Positions 27,933 through 37,114 of a stretch of DNA of 64,000 nt are shown here, in pieces. The notes below the pieces were generated by a model, which did no database searches, was not told the origin of the DNA, and saw only the letters and a program-made list of their open reading frames with translations. The DNA is from Cellulosimicrobium cellulans (GTDB lineage Bacteria; Actinomycetota; Actinomycetes; Actinomycetales; Cellulomonadaceae), in assembly GCF_006539945.1 (NCBI RefSeq), contig NZ_BJNZ01000010.1, positions 92,441-156,440 of the forward strand, in the 5' to 3' direction. The translations under genes were made by a program, and so were the position numbers. The stretch's first letter is position 1. Each line of letters opens with the position of its first letter.

Positions 27933-30197
27933 ATGACCGACACGTCCACGCAGCGCACGCTCGACCCGGACCTCGCGGCGCACATCGCCGAGCACATCGC
28001 GGAGGAACCCGAGATCGAGCCGGTGGGCGCGGAGCTCGGCCTCGGTCCGCTGCCCGACGACCGGTTCGCCGATCGCGAGCTGAGCTGGCTCGCGTTCAAC
28101 CAGCGGGTGCTCGAGCTCGCGGAGGACCCGAGCCAGCCGCTCCTCGAGCGTGTCCGGTTCCTCGCGATCTTCGCGTCCAACCTGGACGAGTTCTTCATGG
28201 TCCGGGTCGCCGGCCTCAAGCGCCGCATGGCGACCGGCATCGCGGTCACCGCCGCGTCCGGGCTCTCGCCCCGCCAGGTGCTCGACGCGATCAGCGAGCG
28301 CGCGCACGACCTCATGGCGCGCCACGCGCGCGTGTTCGCCGACGACGTGCAGCCGGCGCTCGCCGCCGAGGGCATCACGCTCGTCCACTGGGACGAGCTC
28401 GAGACGCGCGAGCAGGAGCGCCTGCACAAGTTCTTCCGCAAGCAGATCTTCCCGGTGCTCACGCCGCTCGCCGTCGACCCGGCGCACCCCTTCCCCTACA
28501 TCTCGGGGCTGTCGCTCAACCTCGCCGTCGTGGTGGCGAACCCGACCACGGGCAAGGAGCACTTCGCGCGCGTCAAGGTGCCGCCGCTCCTGCCGCGGTT
28601 CATCGCCGTGGACGCGCGGGGCCGCCCGAGCGCGCCGACCTCGCAGACCGCCGCCCCGGACCGAGGACCGACGTCGTTCGTGCCGATCGAGGAGGTCATC
28701 GCCCAGCACCTCGACCACCTGTTCCCCGGCATGGAGGTGCGCGAGCACCACCTGTTCCGCGTCACGCGCAACGAGGACGTGGAGGTCGAGGAGGACGACG
28801 CCGAGAACCTGCTCCAGGCCATGGAGAAGGAGCTCCTGCGTCGGCGGTTCGGCCCGCCCGTCCGGCTCGAGCTCACGCCCGGGATCAGCCCGCGCATCCG
28901 CGCGCTGCTCGTGCGCGAGCTCGGCGTCGTCGAGGAGGAGGTCTACGAGATCCCCGAGCCGCTCGACCTCACGGGGCTCAACCTCATCGCCGACCTCGAC
29001 CGCGCGGACCTGCACTTCCCGCCGTTCGTCCCGACGACGCACCGCCTCCTCGCCGAGGTCGAGAGCGCGTCGCCCACGGACGTGTTCGCCGCGATCCGCG
29101 AGCGCGACGTCCTGCTGCACCACCCGTACGACTCGTTCTCGACGTCGGTCCAGACGTTCCTCGAGCAGGCGGCCGCCGACCCCGCGGTGCTCGCGATCAA
29201 GCAGACCCTGTACCGGACGTCGGGCGACTCGCCGATCGTCGACGCGCTCATCGACGCCGCCGAGGCGGGCAAGCAGGTGCTCGCGCTCGTCGAGATCAAG
29301 GCACGGTTCGACGAGCAGGCCAACATCTCCTGGGCGCGCAAGCTCGAGCAGGCGGGCGTGCACGTCGTGTACGGGATCGTCGGGCTCAAGACGCACTGCA
29401 AGCTGTCCCTCGTCGTGCGCCAGGAGTCGGACGGCCTGCGGCGCTACTGCCACGTCGGCACGGGCAACTACCACCCCAAGACCGCGCGCCTGTACACCGA
29501 CCACGGCCTGCTCACGTGCGACCCCGACGTCGGCCAGGACCTCACGCGCCTGTTCAACCAGCTCTCCGGGTACGCGCCCCAGTCGCGGTTCCACCGCCTG
29601 CTCGTCGCGCCGCGCACCGTCCGCTCGGGGCTCGTCGAGCGCATCGACCGCGAGGCCGCCGCGGCGCAGGCCGGGCACGAGGCGTGGGTGAAGATCAAGG
29701 TCAACTCCGTCGTCGACGAGACGACGCTCGACGCGCTCTACCGCGCGTCGCAGGCGGGCGTGAAGATCGACCTCGTCGTGCGCGGCATCTGCGCCGTCCG
29801 CCCGGGCGTGCCCGGGCTCAGCGAGAACATCCGCGTGCGCTCGATCCTCGGCCGCTTCCTCGAGCACTCGCGCATCTACGCCTTCGCCAACTCCGCGGGC
29901 CCCGCCATCGGGGAGGGGCCCGACAGCGGGCCCGAGGTGTTCATCGGCTCGGCCGACCTCATGCACCGCAACCTCGACCGCCGCGTCGAGGCCCTCGTGC
30001 GCATCACGGACCCCGACCAGGTCATCGAGCTGCTCGACCTGCTCGACGTGTCGATGTCCGAGCGCACCGCGTCCTGGCACCTCGACGCCGACGGCACGTG
30101 GCACCGACCCGAGTCGGGCCCCGACGGCACGCCGCTCGTCGACCTCCAGGCGAGCCTCGTGCAGCGACAGCGCCGCCGGCTCGTCGGGAGGCGGTAG
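27933..30197 (+). CDS. ppk: Polyphosphate kinase 1
   Basis: 754 residues. Reversibly polymerises the gamma-phosphate of ATP into polyphosphate. Start of the family fold: [20 protein letters not shown] near residue 40, then [15 protein letters not shown]. Two catalytic histidine regions are visible: [15 protein letters not shown] (about residue 490) and [19 protein letters not shown] (about residue 512); a third phospholipase-D-like region reads [19 protein letters not shown]. Length slightly above average. The mutT1 gene begins 3 nt after its stop, an operon known from mycobacteria. Confidence 0.97.
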   Translation: MTDTSTQRTLDPDLAAHIAEHIAEEPEIEPVGAELGLGPLPDDRFADRELSWLAFNQRVLELAEDPSQPLLERVRFLAIFASNLDEFFMVRVAGLKRRMATGIAVTAASGLSPRQVLDAISERAHDLMARHARVFADDVQPALAAEGITLVHWDELETREQERLHKFFRKQIFPVLTPLAVDPAHPFPYISGLSLNLAVVVANPTTGKEHFARVKVPPLLPRFIAVDARGRPSAPTSQTAAPDRGPTSFVPIEEVIAQHLDHLFPGMEVREHHLFRVTRNEDVEVEEDDAENLLQAMEKELLRRRFGPPVRLELTPGISPRIRALLVRELGVVEEEVYEIPEPLDLTGLNLIADLDRADLHFPPFVPTTHRLLAEVESASPTDVFAAIRERDVLLHHPYDSFSTSVQTFLEQAAADPAVLAIKQTLYRTSGDSPIVDALIDAAEAGKQVLALVEIKARFDEQANISWARKLEQAGVHVVYGIVGLKTHCKLSLVVRQESDGLRRYCHVGTGNYHPKTARLYTDHGLLTCDPDVGQDLTRLFNQLSGYAPQSRFHRLLVAPRTVRSGLVERIDREAAAAQAGHEAWVKIKVNSVVDETTLDALYRASQAGVKIDLVVRGICAVRPGVPGLSENIRVRSILGRFLEHSRIYAFANSAGPAIGEGPDSGPEVFIGSADLMHRNLDRRVEALVRITDPDQVIELLDLLDVSMSERTASWHLDADGTWHRPESGPDGTPLVDLQASLVQRQRRRLVGRR

Positions 30198-30200
30198 CGG

Positions 30201-31238
30201 ATGGGTGTGCCCTCCCCCGCCCTGCGCAGCGGGCTGCCCCTCGTGGACGCCCTCGGCCCGACGCACGTCTCCCACGCCCCGGTCATCGAGTCCGCCGGGG
30301 CCCTCGTGTGGCGCGTGCGCGGCGACGACCTCCAGGTGCGCCTCGTCCACCGGCCCCGCTACGACGACTGGTCGTGGCCCAAGGGCAAGCTCGACCCCGG
30401 CGAGACCTTCCAGGCCGCGGCCGCGCGCGAGGTCGCCGAGGAGACGGGCAAGCCGGTCGTGCTGGGCGTCCCGCTGCCGGGACTGCAGTACCTCACGCCC
30501 GAGGGCCGCGTGAAACGCGTGCACTACTGGGCCGCGCGCCGGGCGTCGCAGAAGGTGGACGCCGGCGCGCTCGCCGCGCGCGCGCCCGTCCCGCCCGTGT
30601 CACCGCAGGAGATCGACCGCGCCGCGTGGCTGTCGGCCGACGACGCCGCGCACCGGCTCACGCGCGAGGCCGACCGCGCCCCGCTCGAGGCGCTCGTGCG
30701 CGAGCGCGAGGAGGGGCGGCTGGCGACGCACGTCGTCGTCATCGCCCGGCACGGCAAGGCCGTCGCGCGCGCGGCATGGCACGGCGACGAGCAGGACCGT
30801 CCGCTCACGCCCGCCGGCCATGCCCAGGCCGTCGCGCTCGTGCCGGTGCTCGCCGCCTACGGGGTCGAGACGGTCGTCACGAGCCGCTGGGACCGGTGCG
30901 CCCAGACGATCGCGCCCTACGCCGGCGCGTCAGGCCTGGAGACCGTGAGCATCGACCACCTCACGGAGGCGCAGCACGAGCGCTCGCCGTCCCGTGTCGC
31001 CCGGACGGTCCGCGAGCTCCTCGAGGCCGAGCGGTCGTCGGTGCTGTGCACCCACCGGCCCGTGCTGCCCACCGTGCTCGACGTGCTCGGGCAGCACTCG
31101 CGGCGGCCCGTCGCGAACGCGCTCCCGACGCACGACCCCTTTCTCGAGCCGGGCGAGATGATCGTCGCCCACGTGGCCCGCACGCCCAAGGGGCCTCGCG
31201 TCGTCGCGGCCGAGAAGGTCGCCCCGCCGCTGCACTGA
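30201..31238 (+). CDS. mutT1: MutT1-type Nudix hydrolase fused to histidine phosphatase
   Basis: 345 residues with two domains. The N-terminal Nudix domain has a complete Nudix box, GKLDPGETFQAAAAREVAEE followed by TG, near residue 70. The C-terminal SixA-like phosphatase begins HVVVIARHGKAVARAAW near residue 180 (RHG gives the phospho-histidine). In mycobacteria this fusion removes 8-oxo-dGTP/8-oxo-GTP and dinucleoside polyphosphates. It is cotranscribed with ppk (3-nt gap), linking nucleotide-pool sanitation and polyphosphate. Confidence 0.93.
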   Translation: MGVPSPALRSGLPLVDALGPTHVSHAPVIESAGALVWRVRGDDLQVRLVHRPRYDDWSWPKGKLDPGETFQAAAAREVAEETGKPVVLGVPLPGLQYLTPEGRVKRVHYWAARRASQKVDAGALAARAPVPPVSPQEIDRAAWLSADDAAHRLTREADRAPLEALVREREEGRLATHVVVIARHGKAVARAAWHGDEQDRPLTPAGHAQAVALVPVLAAYGVETVVTSRWDRCAQTIAPYAGASGLETVSIDHLTEAQHERSPSRVARTVRELLEAERSSVLCTHRPVLPTVLDVLGQHSRRPVANALPTHDPFLEPGEMIVAHVARTPKGPRVVAAEKVAPPLH

Positions 31239-31268
31239 CCGCCCCGGCAGCACGGACGCGCGAGCAGG

Positions 31269-32270
31269 TCAGAGCAGGATCGGGCTGAGGATCCAGTAGA
31301 CGACGGCGGCGACGAGCGCGGCCGCCGGGATGGTCAGGACCCACGCGACGCCGATGTTCTTCGCGACGCCCCAGCGGACCGCGGACAGCCGCTTGGTCGC
31401 ACCGACGCCCATGATCGCGGAGGTGATCGTGTGCGTCGTCGACACCGGCGCGTGGAAGATGAACGCGTTCGCGTACAGCACGACCGCGGAGACCGACTCG
31501 GCGACGAAGCCGCGCGCCGGGTCGAGCTCGATGATCTTGCGGCCCAGCGTGCGCATGATGCGCCACCCGCCGGCGTACGTGCCGAGAGAGATCGCGGTCG
31601 CCGCCGACAGCTTGACCCACAACGGGATCGTGTTGTCGTCCTGGAACCCGCCCGCGACGAGCGCGAGCACGATCACGCCCATCGTCTTCTGCGCGTCCTG
31701 GAGGCCGTGGCCCAGTGCCATCGCCGCCGCCGACGCCGTCTGCGCGATGCGGAAGCGGCGGAACGCCCGGGCGGGCGCCGCGTTCCGGAACACCCACAGC
31801 AGCAGCACCATGAGCGCGAACGCGAGACCGAAGCCGATGAGCGGCGAGAAGATCATGGGGAGCACGACCTTGTCGAGGATCGCGTCCCAGTGGACCGTGA
31901 TCCCTGACGCGATCCCGACACCCGCGAGGCCGCCGATGATCGCGTGCGTCGACGACGACGGCAGACCCAGCCACCACGTGATGAGGTTCCACGTGATCGC
32001 GCCGACGAGACCGCACAGCACGATCACGAGGCCCTGATGTGGTGGGACGTCGTTGACCGCGACGATGTCCTCGGCGATCGTCTGCGCGACCGCGGTGCCG
32101 AGCAGCGCGCCGATGAGGTTGAACACCGCCGCCATGAGGAGCGCCGCGCGCGGCGTGAGGGCCCTGGTCGAGACCGAGGTCGCGATGGCGTTCGCGGCGT
32201 CGTGGAACCCGTTGGTGTAGTCGAACGCCAGGGCGAACGCCACGACGACGACGACGAGCACTGCCTCCAC
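31269..32270 (-). CDS. pit: PiT-family low-affinity inorganic phosphate transporter
   Basis: 333 residues, 10 or so membrane helices. Signatures: DYTNGFHDAANAIATSVSTR near the N-terminus, GLPSSSTHAIIGGLAG near residue 110, and the second-half copy HAPVSTTHTITSAIMG near residue 280. Cotransports phosphate with H+ or as a metal-phosphate complex. Likely start GTG 32270; AAGGAG lies about 11 nt upstream, across the end of the DUF47 gene, so the exact start is not certain. Cotranscribed behind the DUF47 partner. Confidence 0.93.
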   Translation of the reverse strand: MEAVLVVVVVAFALAFDYTNGFHDAANAIATSVSTRALTPRAALLMAAVFNLIGALLGTAVAQTIAEDIVAVNDVPPHQGLVIVLCGLVGAITWNLITWWLGLPSSSTHAIIGGLAGVGIASGITVHWDAILDKVVLPMIFSPLIGFGLAFALMVLLLWVFRNAAPARAFRRFRIAQTASAAAMALGHGLQDAQKTMGVIVLALVAGGFQDDNTIPLWVKLSAATAISLGTYAGGWRIMRTLGRKIIELDPARGFVAESVSAVVLYANAFIFHAPVSTTHTITSAIMGVGATKRLSAVRWGVAKNIGVAWVLTIPAAALVAAVVYWILSPILL

Positions 32271-32275
32271 GGGGC

Positions 32276-32896
32276 TCAGGACTCCTTGAGGGCGATGGTC
32301 TCGACCGTGTTCGCGACCTTCTCGAAGGCGTCGGCCGCCTGCTCGAGGACCTCGACGATCTCCTTGAGCTTCATGAGGAGGACCGGGTCGGACACGTCGT
32401 CGAAGAGCTCGGCGAGCAGCTTGCGGTGCACCTTGTCCGCCTGGTTCTCCAGGCGGTTGACCTCGACCCAGTACTCGGGGAGGTCGTCCATGGAGCGCAG
32501 GCGTGGCATCGCCTCGGCCGTGAGCTCCGACGCGCGCTGGAGCACCTGGACCTGCTCGGACACACGGGCCGGGAGCTCGTCCACCTTGTAGAGGACGATG
32601 AGGTCGGCCGCCTCCTCCATGAAGTCCATGCAGTCGTCGAGCGCCGACGCGAGGGCGTAGATGTCGTCCCGGTCGAACGGTGTGACGAACGTCTGGTTGA
32701 GCCGACGCATGATCGAGTGCGTCGCGTCGTCCGCGAGGTGCTCGGTCTCGCTGAGCTGCTTCGCGAGCTGCTTGCGCGTCGGGCGGTCCGCGCCGAGCAG
32801 CTCCGCCAGGAGCGTGGACCCTGTGACCAGGTGCTGCGCCGAGGCGGCGAGGAGGTCGAAGAACGAGGTGTCGCGCGGTGTCAGGCGCAGGCGCAC
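32276..32896 (-). CDS. DUF47 (PhoU-like) accessory protein of Pit
   Basis: 206 residues, all-helical PhoU-like protein that normally pairs with PiT transporters. Conserved features: LRLTPRDTSFFDLLAASAQH at the N-terminus, QTFVTPFDRDDIYALASALD near residue 75, and EVNRLENQADKVHRKLLAEL near residue 150. I chose GTG 32896 because GGAG lies 6 nt upstream and family members start with this motif; the frame is open to 32947 without support. First gene of the pit operon, preceded by a triple PHO box. Confidence 0.9.
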   Translation of the reverse strand: MRLRLTPRDTSFFDLLAASAQHLVTGSTLLAELLGADRPTRKQLAKQLSETEHLADDATHSIMRRLNQTFVTPFDRDDIYALASALDDCMDFMEEAADLIVLYKVDELPARVSEQVQVLQRASELTAEAMPRLRSMDDLPEYWVEVNRLENQADKVHRKLLAELFDDVSDPVLLMKLKEIVEVLEQAADAFEKVANTVETIALKES

Positions 32897-33001
32897 GGGA
32901 GGCTCCGGAAGGGACGCGGGGTAGGGGTCTGAGCTGGCGTCGGCCACAAGGGCCGCTCGGCCGCCGGACAGGCCGGCCGGCCGGGGTGGTCACGATCTCG
33001 G

Positions 33002-33034
33002 GTCGGATGATCTCTGGATGAACGCACGTCGAAC
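33002..33034 (-). promoter_or_regulatory. PHO box of the DUF47-pit operon
   Basis: Three adjoining 11-nt units on the minus strand: GTTCGACGTGC (33034-33024), GTTCATCCAGA (33023-33013), GATCATCCGAC (33012-33002). These match the direct-repeat PhoP box of actinobacteria (GTTCACC plus 4 nt). It lies about 105 bases before the chosen start. Confidence 0.72.
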
Positions 33035-33398
33035 TCTCGTCAAATGTAGCCGACGCGCGGAGCGATGCTGGAATCGTCGGGGCGAAGGTCCCGGATCCTC
33101 AGGACGCTCACGGCCCGCGCCCGGCGTCCTCGCCGGGGCGGCGACCCTCCGGCGCGCGGCATCGTGCTCGCACCAGGAGGGGAAGAAGTGACGCCGGACC
33201 GGGAGCGCCTCTCGGCGCGTGGCCGCTCGTAGCGGCTGAGTGTGGAGCCCGGGGCTACCGCGGCCCGGCGTCGTGACCCATCGTACGTGCCGAGCGCCCC
33301 GCGAGGTACCCGACCGACCCCGTGTTCGCGCTCCGCGAGAACCCCGCCCGCCGACGTGCGCGCCCGCCCCGTGTCCCGCACCCTCCGCCCCGCCCGGC
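33035..33398. other. Gene-poor stretch with one tiny candidate ORF
   Basis: No credible gene. A strong AGGAGG (near 33176) precedes a GTG at 33188 that opens only 14 codons before TAG; this may be a relic or chance. The rest is non-coding up to repeat cluster B. Confidence 0.4.
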
Positions 33399-33479
33399 CG
33401 AGACAGAACCCGGGTCCACCGAGGTAGAACCCTCGCGCGAGGTAGAGCCGTGGTCACGCGAAGTAGAGCCGTGGTCACG
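33399..33479 (+). repeat. Cluster B of the 21-nt CGAGGTAGARCC repeat
   Basis: Four units: 33399-33419, a shortened one at 33420-33437, then 33438-33458 and 33459-33479 (CGAGGTAGAGCCGTGGTC plus ACG). Plus-strand orientation, opposite to cluster C. No protein gene is seen ending just before it. Confidence 0.93.
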
Positions 33480-33708
33480 GCCGACGACGGTGGCTCGCCC
33501 AGCGCAGCCGGGTCGCCGCCATGGGCGGGCCCGCGTCCCACCGCCTGCTCGACACGATGGGACAGCATCGGGCCTGCGCCGAACTTCGGGACAGCGAGAC
33601 ACCGAACGCCGACTGCTACGACGACCGGGGGCATGGGGGAAGGTTTGAAACCGACACCGCGGGCGGTCGCCCGCGGTGAGGACCGACCAAGGCGAGACGA
33701 CGCCGGGA

Positions 33709-33799
33709 GGGGTGGGTGGTGGTGCCGCGTCGTGGCGGGCCTGGCGGGAGCCGCGAGGAACGAGCGGCGGATGGTAGACGCGGCACCACCACCCACCCC
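33709..33799. repeat. Perfect 23-bp inverted repeat with 45-nt loop
   Basis: Arms 33709-33731 and 33777-33799 are exactly complementary over 23 bp (starting GGGGTGGGTGGTGG). It sits between the oppositely oriented repeat clusters B and C in a region with no gene. RNA hairpin, recombination site or element end are all possible. Confidence 0.92.
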
Positions 33800-33830
33800 G
33801 ACCACCCCACCCAGCCACACGCCGTCGAGC

Positions 33831-33937
33831 ACAAGAACCACGGCTCTACCTCGCGCAACCACGGCTCTACCTCGCGTGACCAGGGCTTTACCTCGCGCAA
33901 CCACGGCTCTACCTCGCGCGACCGGGGTTCTCCCTCG
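33831..33937 (-). repeat. Cluster C of the 21-nt CGAGGTAGARCC repeat
   Basis: Five units in minus-strand orientation, starting about 23 bases behind the stop of the minus-strand gene that ends at 33961. Same sense relation to the gene as in clusters A and D. Confidence 0.93.
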
Positions 33938-33960
33938 GCAGCCGGGCGGCCGCTGGTGGG

Positions 33961-34644
33961 TCAGTCGAGGCGGTCGGCGCGCCAGAGCTCGGCGGCGTGC
34001 TCGAGCTCTTGCGCAGTACGGAGGAGGGAGCCGGCGCCGCGGGTCATGCGGAGCGCGCCGTCGGGGTCGGCGACCTCGCGGGCGTCGGCGTCGAACGCGG
34101 CGCCGGTCGCGAGGATGCGGCAGAACGACCCGGCGCGTTCGAGCGCGACCGCGAGGTCGCCGGTGAACACGCCGGAGAGCACGGCGTCGGCGAGGTCGCG
34201 CACGTCCTGCGGCCCGGGCGGCCGGGGCACTCCGGCGATGGCCTCGTGGACCGGCGCGGCGTCGACCCCGAGGCGGTAGCGCAGCGCCACCGTCTGCGGG
34301 TCGCGACGCACCCACTCGCGCAGCACGTAGAGCCGCCAGAGCGCGCCCGGCAGGGAGTTCGGCGCCGCGTCGGACCACAGACCGGCGACGACGTCGAGCC
34401 CCTCGGTCTCGACGAGGTGGACCAGTCGCTCGACGACCTGGGGGTCCTCGGTGTCGCGCGCGCGGTGCACGATCGCGTGCGCGGTGGTGTGCGCGACCTG
34501 GTCGCGCAGCGCGGGGTCGAGCTCGCCCGGGAGCTCGTCCGCGTCGCGCGGGTCGAGCATCGCCGGGCGGCGAGGGCGTTGCGTGCGGTCGGACCGGCCG
34601 GCGTCGGGCCGGGGTCCGGGGGTGGTGGAGGCGTCGTCGGGCAC
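33961..34644 (-). CDS. Conserved hypothetical protein
   Basis: 227 residues, soluble, mostly helical by composition, no family recognised. After a disordered start (about 35 residues) comes ELDPALRDQVAHTTAHAIVH, then LPGALWRLYVLREWVRRDPQ and PRPPGPQDVRDLADAVLSGV. One cysteine only. GTG 34644 is preceded 6 nt upstream by GAGACT, a -10 box, so a leaderless start is preferred over the in-frame GTG at 34659. Followed by repeat cluster C. Confidence 0.78.
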   Translation of the reverse strand: MPDDASTTPGPRPDAGRSDRTQRPRRPAMLDPRDADELPGELDPALRDQVAHTTAHAIVHRARDTEDPQVVERLVHLVETEGLDVVAGLWSDAAPNSLPGALWRLYVLREWVRRDPQTVALRYRLGVDAAPVHEAIAGVPRPPGPQDVRDLADAVLSGVFTGDLAVALERAGSFCRILATGAAFDADAREVADPDGALRMTRGAGSLLRTAQELEHAAELWRADRLD

Positions 34645-34825
34645 GCGCCCAGTCTCCACCCGGCGCGGGGGCGGTCGCAGCGGTACCGGCCGGCCACCGG
34701 CCCTGCGCGGCTGGGGTCCGGTGCGCGTGACGTTCGCCGCACCCCGTTCACCGCGCCACCGCGAGCACCCCGTCCTACAGTGACGAAAGGGGCCTCCTAC
34801 CGGCTCCGGAAGGAGCGGAGGAGAG

Positions 34826-36280
34826 ATGTCGAGCAGCGACGCAGCAGGTCACGGGACCGTGAGCGCGCGCAGCGCCCACCGCAAGGCGATCGGCCTGGCC
34901 GTCGCCGCGGCCGTCGGCGGATTCCTCTTCGGCTTCGACAGCTCCGTCATCAACGGTGCGGTCGCCGCGATCGAAGGCCAGTTCGACCTCGACTCCGCGG
35001 TCACGGGTCTCGTCGTCGCGATCGCCCTCCTGGGCTGCGCGCTCGGTGCGTGGTCGGGCGGCAAGCTGGCCGACCGCTGGGGTCGCACGCGCGTGATGGT
35101 GTTCGGCGCGATCCTGTTCTTCGCCTCCTCGATCCTGTCGGCCATCGCCTGGTCGGCGTTGGACCTCGCGATCTGGCGTTTCATGGCGGGTGTCGGGATC
35201 GGGATCGCCTCCGTCATCGCCCCCGCGTACATCGCGGAGATCGCACCGGCCCGCCTGCGCGGCCGCATGGGCTCGCTCCAGCAGCTCGCGATCACGGTCG
35301 GCATCTTCGCGGCCCTGCTGTCCGACCAGCTCCTCGCGGAGACCGCGGGCGGCGCCTCCAACGAGCTGTGGCTCGGGTGGGAGGCGTGGCGGTGGATGTT
35401 CCTCGTGTGCGTGATCCCGGCGGCCGTGTACGGCATCCTCGCCCTGCGCATCCCCGAGTCCCCGCGCTACCTGGTGGCGAAGGGCCGTGACGACGAGGCG
35501 CGTGCCGTGCTGGAGTCCGTGCTCGGCCCCGAGGAGGACGTCGACGACCGCATCGCGCAGATCCACCGCTCGATCGCGGTCGACGAGAAGAACGCCCAGG
35601 AGGGGACGCTCAAGGGCTCGGCGTTCGGTCTCAAGCCGATCGTGTGGGTCGGCATCCTGCTGTCGGTCTTCCAGCAGTTCGTCGGGATCAACGTCATCTT
35701 CTACTACTCGACGACGCTCTGGCAGGCGGTCGGGTTCGACGAGAGCCAGTCGTTCCTCGTCTCGACGATCACGTCCGTGACCAACGTCGCGGTGACGTTC
35801 ATCGCGATCGCTCTCGTGGACAAGGTGGGCCGTCGGCCGATCCTGCTCATCGGCTCGGCGGGCATGACGGTCTCGCTCGGCCTCATGGCGCTCGCGTTCA
35901 CGCAGGCGGTCGGGAGCGGCAAGGACATCACCCTGCCCGACCCTTGGGGCCCCATCGCCCTGGTCGCGGCGAACGCGTTCGTCGTGTTCTTCGGGGCGTC
36001 GTGGGGGCCTCTCGTCTGGGTGCTGCTGGGCGAGATGTTCCCGAACCGCATCCGCGCGGCCGCGCTCGGCGTCGCGGCCATGGCGCAGTGGCTCGCGAAC
36101 TTCGCGATCACCCTCACGTTCCCGCCGATGCTGTCGGCCTTCGGCGCCACGATCCCCTATCTCATGTACGCGATCTTCGCGGCGCTGTCGTTCGTCTTCG
36201 TCTTCAGCAAGGTGCCCGAGACCAAGGGCATCGAGCTCGAGGACATGGGCGACGAGCGCGTGGGGCGCACGGCGCACTGA
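34826..36280 (+). CDS. Sugar porter family MFS transporter
   Basis: 484 residues with 12 membrane helices. Sugar-porter signatures: GFLFGFDSSVINGA in helix 1, DRWGRTRV in loop 2-3, PESPRYLVAKGRDDEARAVL after helix 6, QQFVGINVIFYYSTTLWQ in helix 7, DKVGRRPILL in loop 8-9 and VPETKGIELEDM at the end. A proton-coupled hexose, pentose or inositol importer is expected; the substrate cannot be told. GGAGG stands close before the ATG. Confidence 0.93.
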   Translation: MSSSDAAGHGTVSARSAHRKAIGLAVAAAVGGFLFGFDSSVINGAVAAIEGQFDLDSAVTGLVVAIALLGCALGAWSGGKLADRWGRTRVMVFGAILFFASSILSAIAWSALDLAIWRFMAGVGIGIASVIAPAYIAEIAPARLRGRMGSLQQLAITVGIFAALLSDQLLAETAGGASNELWLGWEAWRWMFLVCVIPAAVYGILALRIPESPRYLVAKGRDDEARAVLESVLGPEEDVDDRIAQIHRSIAVDEKNAQEGTLKGSAFGLKPIVWVGILLSVFQQFVGINVIFYYSTTLWQAVGFDESQSFLVSTITSVTNVAVTFIAIALVDKVGRRPILLIGSAGMTVSLGLMALAFTQAVGSGKDITLPDPWGPIALVAANAFVVFFGASWGPLVWVLLGEMFPNRIRAAALGVAAMAQWLANFAITLTFPPMLSAFGATIPYLMYAIFAALSFVFVFSKVPETKGIELEDMGDERVGRTAH

Positions 36281-36288
36281 CTCTCGTC

Positions 36289-36346
36289 CCAAACCCGGGG
36301 TCGGTCCTCACGGCGCGCGCCGGGTGAGGTCGGACCCCGGGTTCGG
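36289..36346. repeat. Intergenic palindrome, CGAACCCGGGGT family, copy 1
   Basis: Arms 36289-36311 and 36324-36346 (23 nt, a few mismatches) around a GC-only 12-nt loop, 8 bases after the sugar porter stop. It may double as a terminator. The outer 13 bases recur in the palindrome at 42167-42228. Confidence 0.85.
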
Positions 36347-36397
36347 CCGTCTCTGGGCCTCGGCGGGACGCCCGGGAATTCCTTGCCCCTGACAATG

Positions 36398-36440
36398 GTT
36401 GCTGTAAGCAACTGCGAGGCGTATGCTTGCCTGCAGCAAC
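36398..36440 (+). promoter_or_regulatory. Promoter and operator pair of the MarR-DHA2 operon
   Basis: -35 TTGCTG (36399-36404), 17-nt spacer, -10 TATGCT (36422-36427). A dyad GTTGCTGTAAGCAAC (36398-36412) covers the -35, and a second, weaker dyad GCTTGCCTGCAGCAAC (36425-36440) covers the -10 and start region. Fits autorepression by the MarR protein. Confidence 0.65.
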
Positions 36441-36452
36441 CAAGGAGTCGTC

Positions 36453-36956
36453 GTGCCCACCATCACCCCCTCCGCGACCACCGCGGCCCCCGAGCTCGTG
36501 CCCGACCCGTCCCCCGCGGCGGGCCTCATCCGGGCGCTCGACGAGCTGGCCCGCGCCCAGCGCGAGTCGGCCGTGCGCATCGCGCGGGACCTCGACATCC
36601 CGCGCTCGTCGTTCGGGCTGCTCCGCATGCTCCAACGGTGCGGTCCCGTCCAGCTCGGGGACGTCGCCGCGCGGCTCCGCGTCGACCTGTCCGTGGCCAG
36701 CCGCCAGGTGAGCCACCTGGTCGACGAGGGCCTCGTCCGTCGCACGGTGGACGACGACGACCGGCGCGCCCGGACCGTCGAGCTCACGGAGGACGGGCGC
36801 ACGCTCGTCCTGCGGGCGTACGAGCACATCGACACCCTGGCCGCCACGACGTTCGCCGAGTGGCACGACGACGAGATCGTCGAGGCCACGCGCCACATCG
36901 AGCGTGTCGTCGCGGCGGTCGTCGCCGGCCACGACGCACCCCGCACGACCGGGTGA
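36453..36956 (+). CDS. MarR family transcriptional regulator
   Basis: 167 residues. Winged helix-turn-helix: PVQLGDVAARLRVDLSVASR (residues 68-87) then HLVDEGLVRRTVDDDDRRAR with the wing. GTG 36453 has AAGGAG 5 nt upstream; an in-frame ATG 30 bases earlier lies in the operator and is unlikely. It precedes the DHA2 exporter by 158 bases and probably represses both, as is usual for MarR-exporter pairs. The inducer is unknown. Confidence 0.9.
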   Translation: MPTITPSATTAAPELVPDPSPAAGLIRALDELARAQRESAVRIARDLDIPRSSFGLLRMLQRCGPVQLGDVAARLRVDLSVASRQVSHLVDEGLVRRTVDDDDRRARTVELTEDGRTLVLRAYEHIDTLAATTFAEWHDDEIVEATRHIERVVAAVVAGHDAPRTTG

Positions 36957-37114
36957 CCGACGGCACCCGCGGCGCCACCGCCGTCGGGCACGCCCTCGAC
37001 CGCCGACCGCGCCGCCGCGCGACCGGCCACGACCACCTGACACCGCCCCACGACACCGCCACACGACACGGCCGCTCCGACACGGCCCCGTGAGCAGAAG
37101 GAACTCAGCGCCTC

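Noticed and set aside
33188..33232. 14-codon ORF behind a strong AGGAGG
   Set aside because: Too short and not followed by a gene it could regulate.
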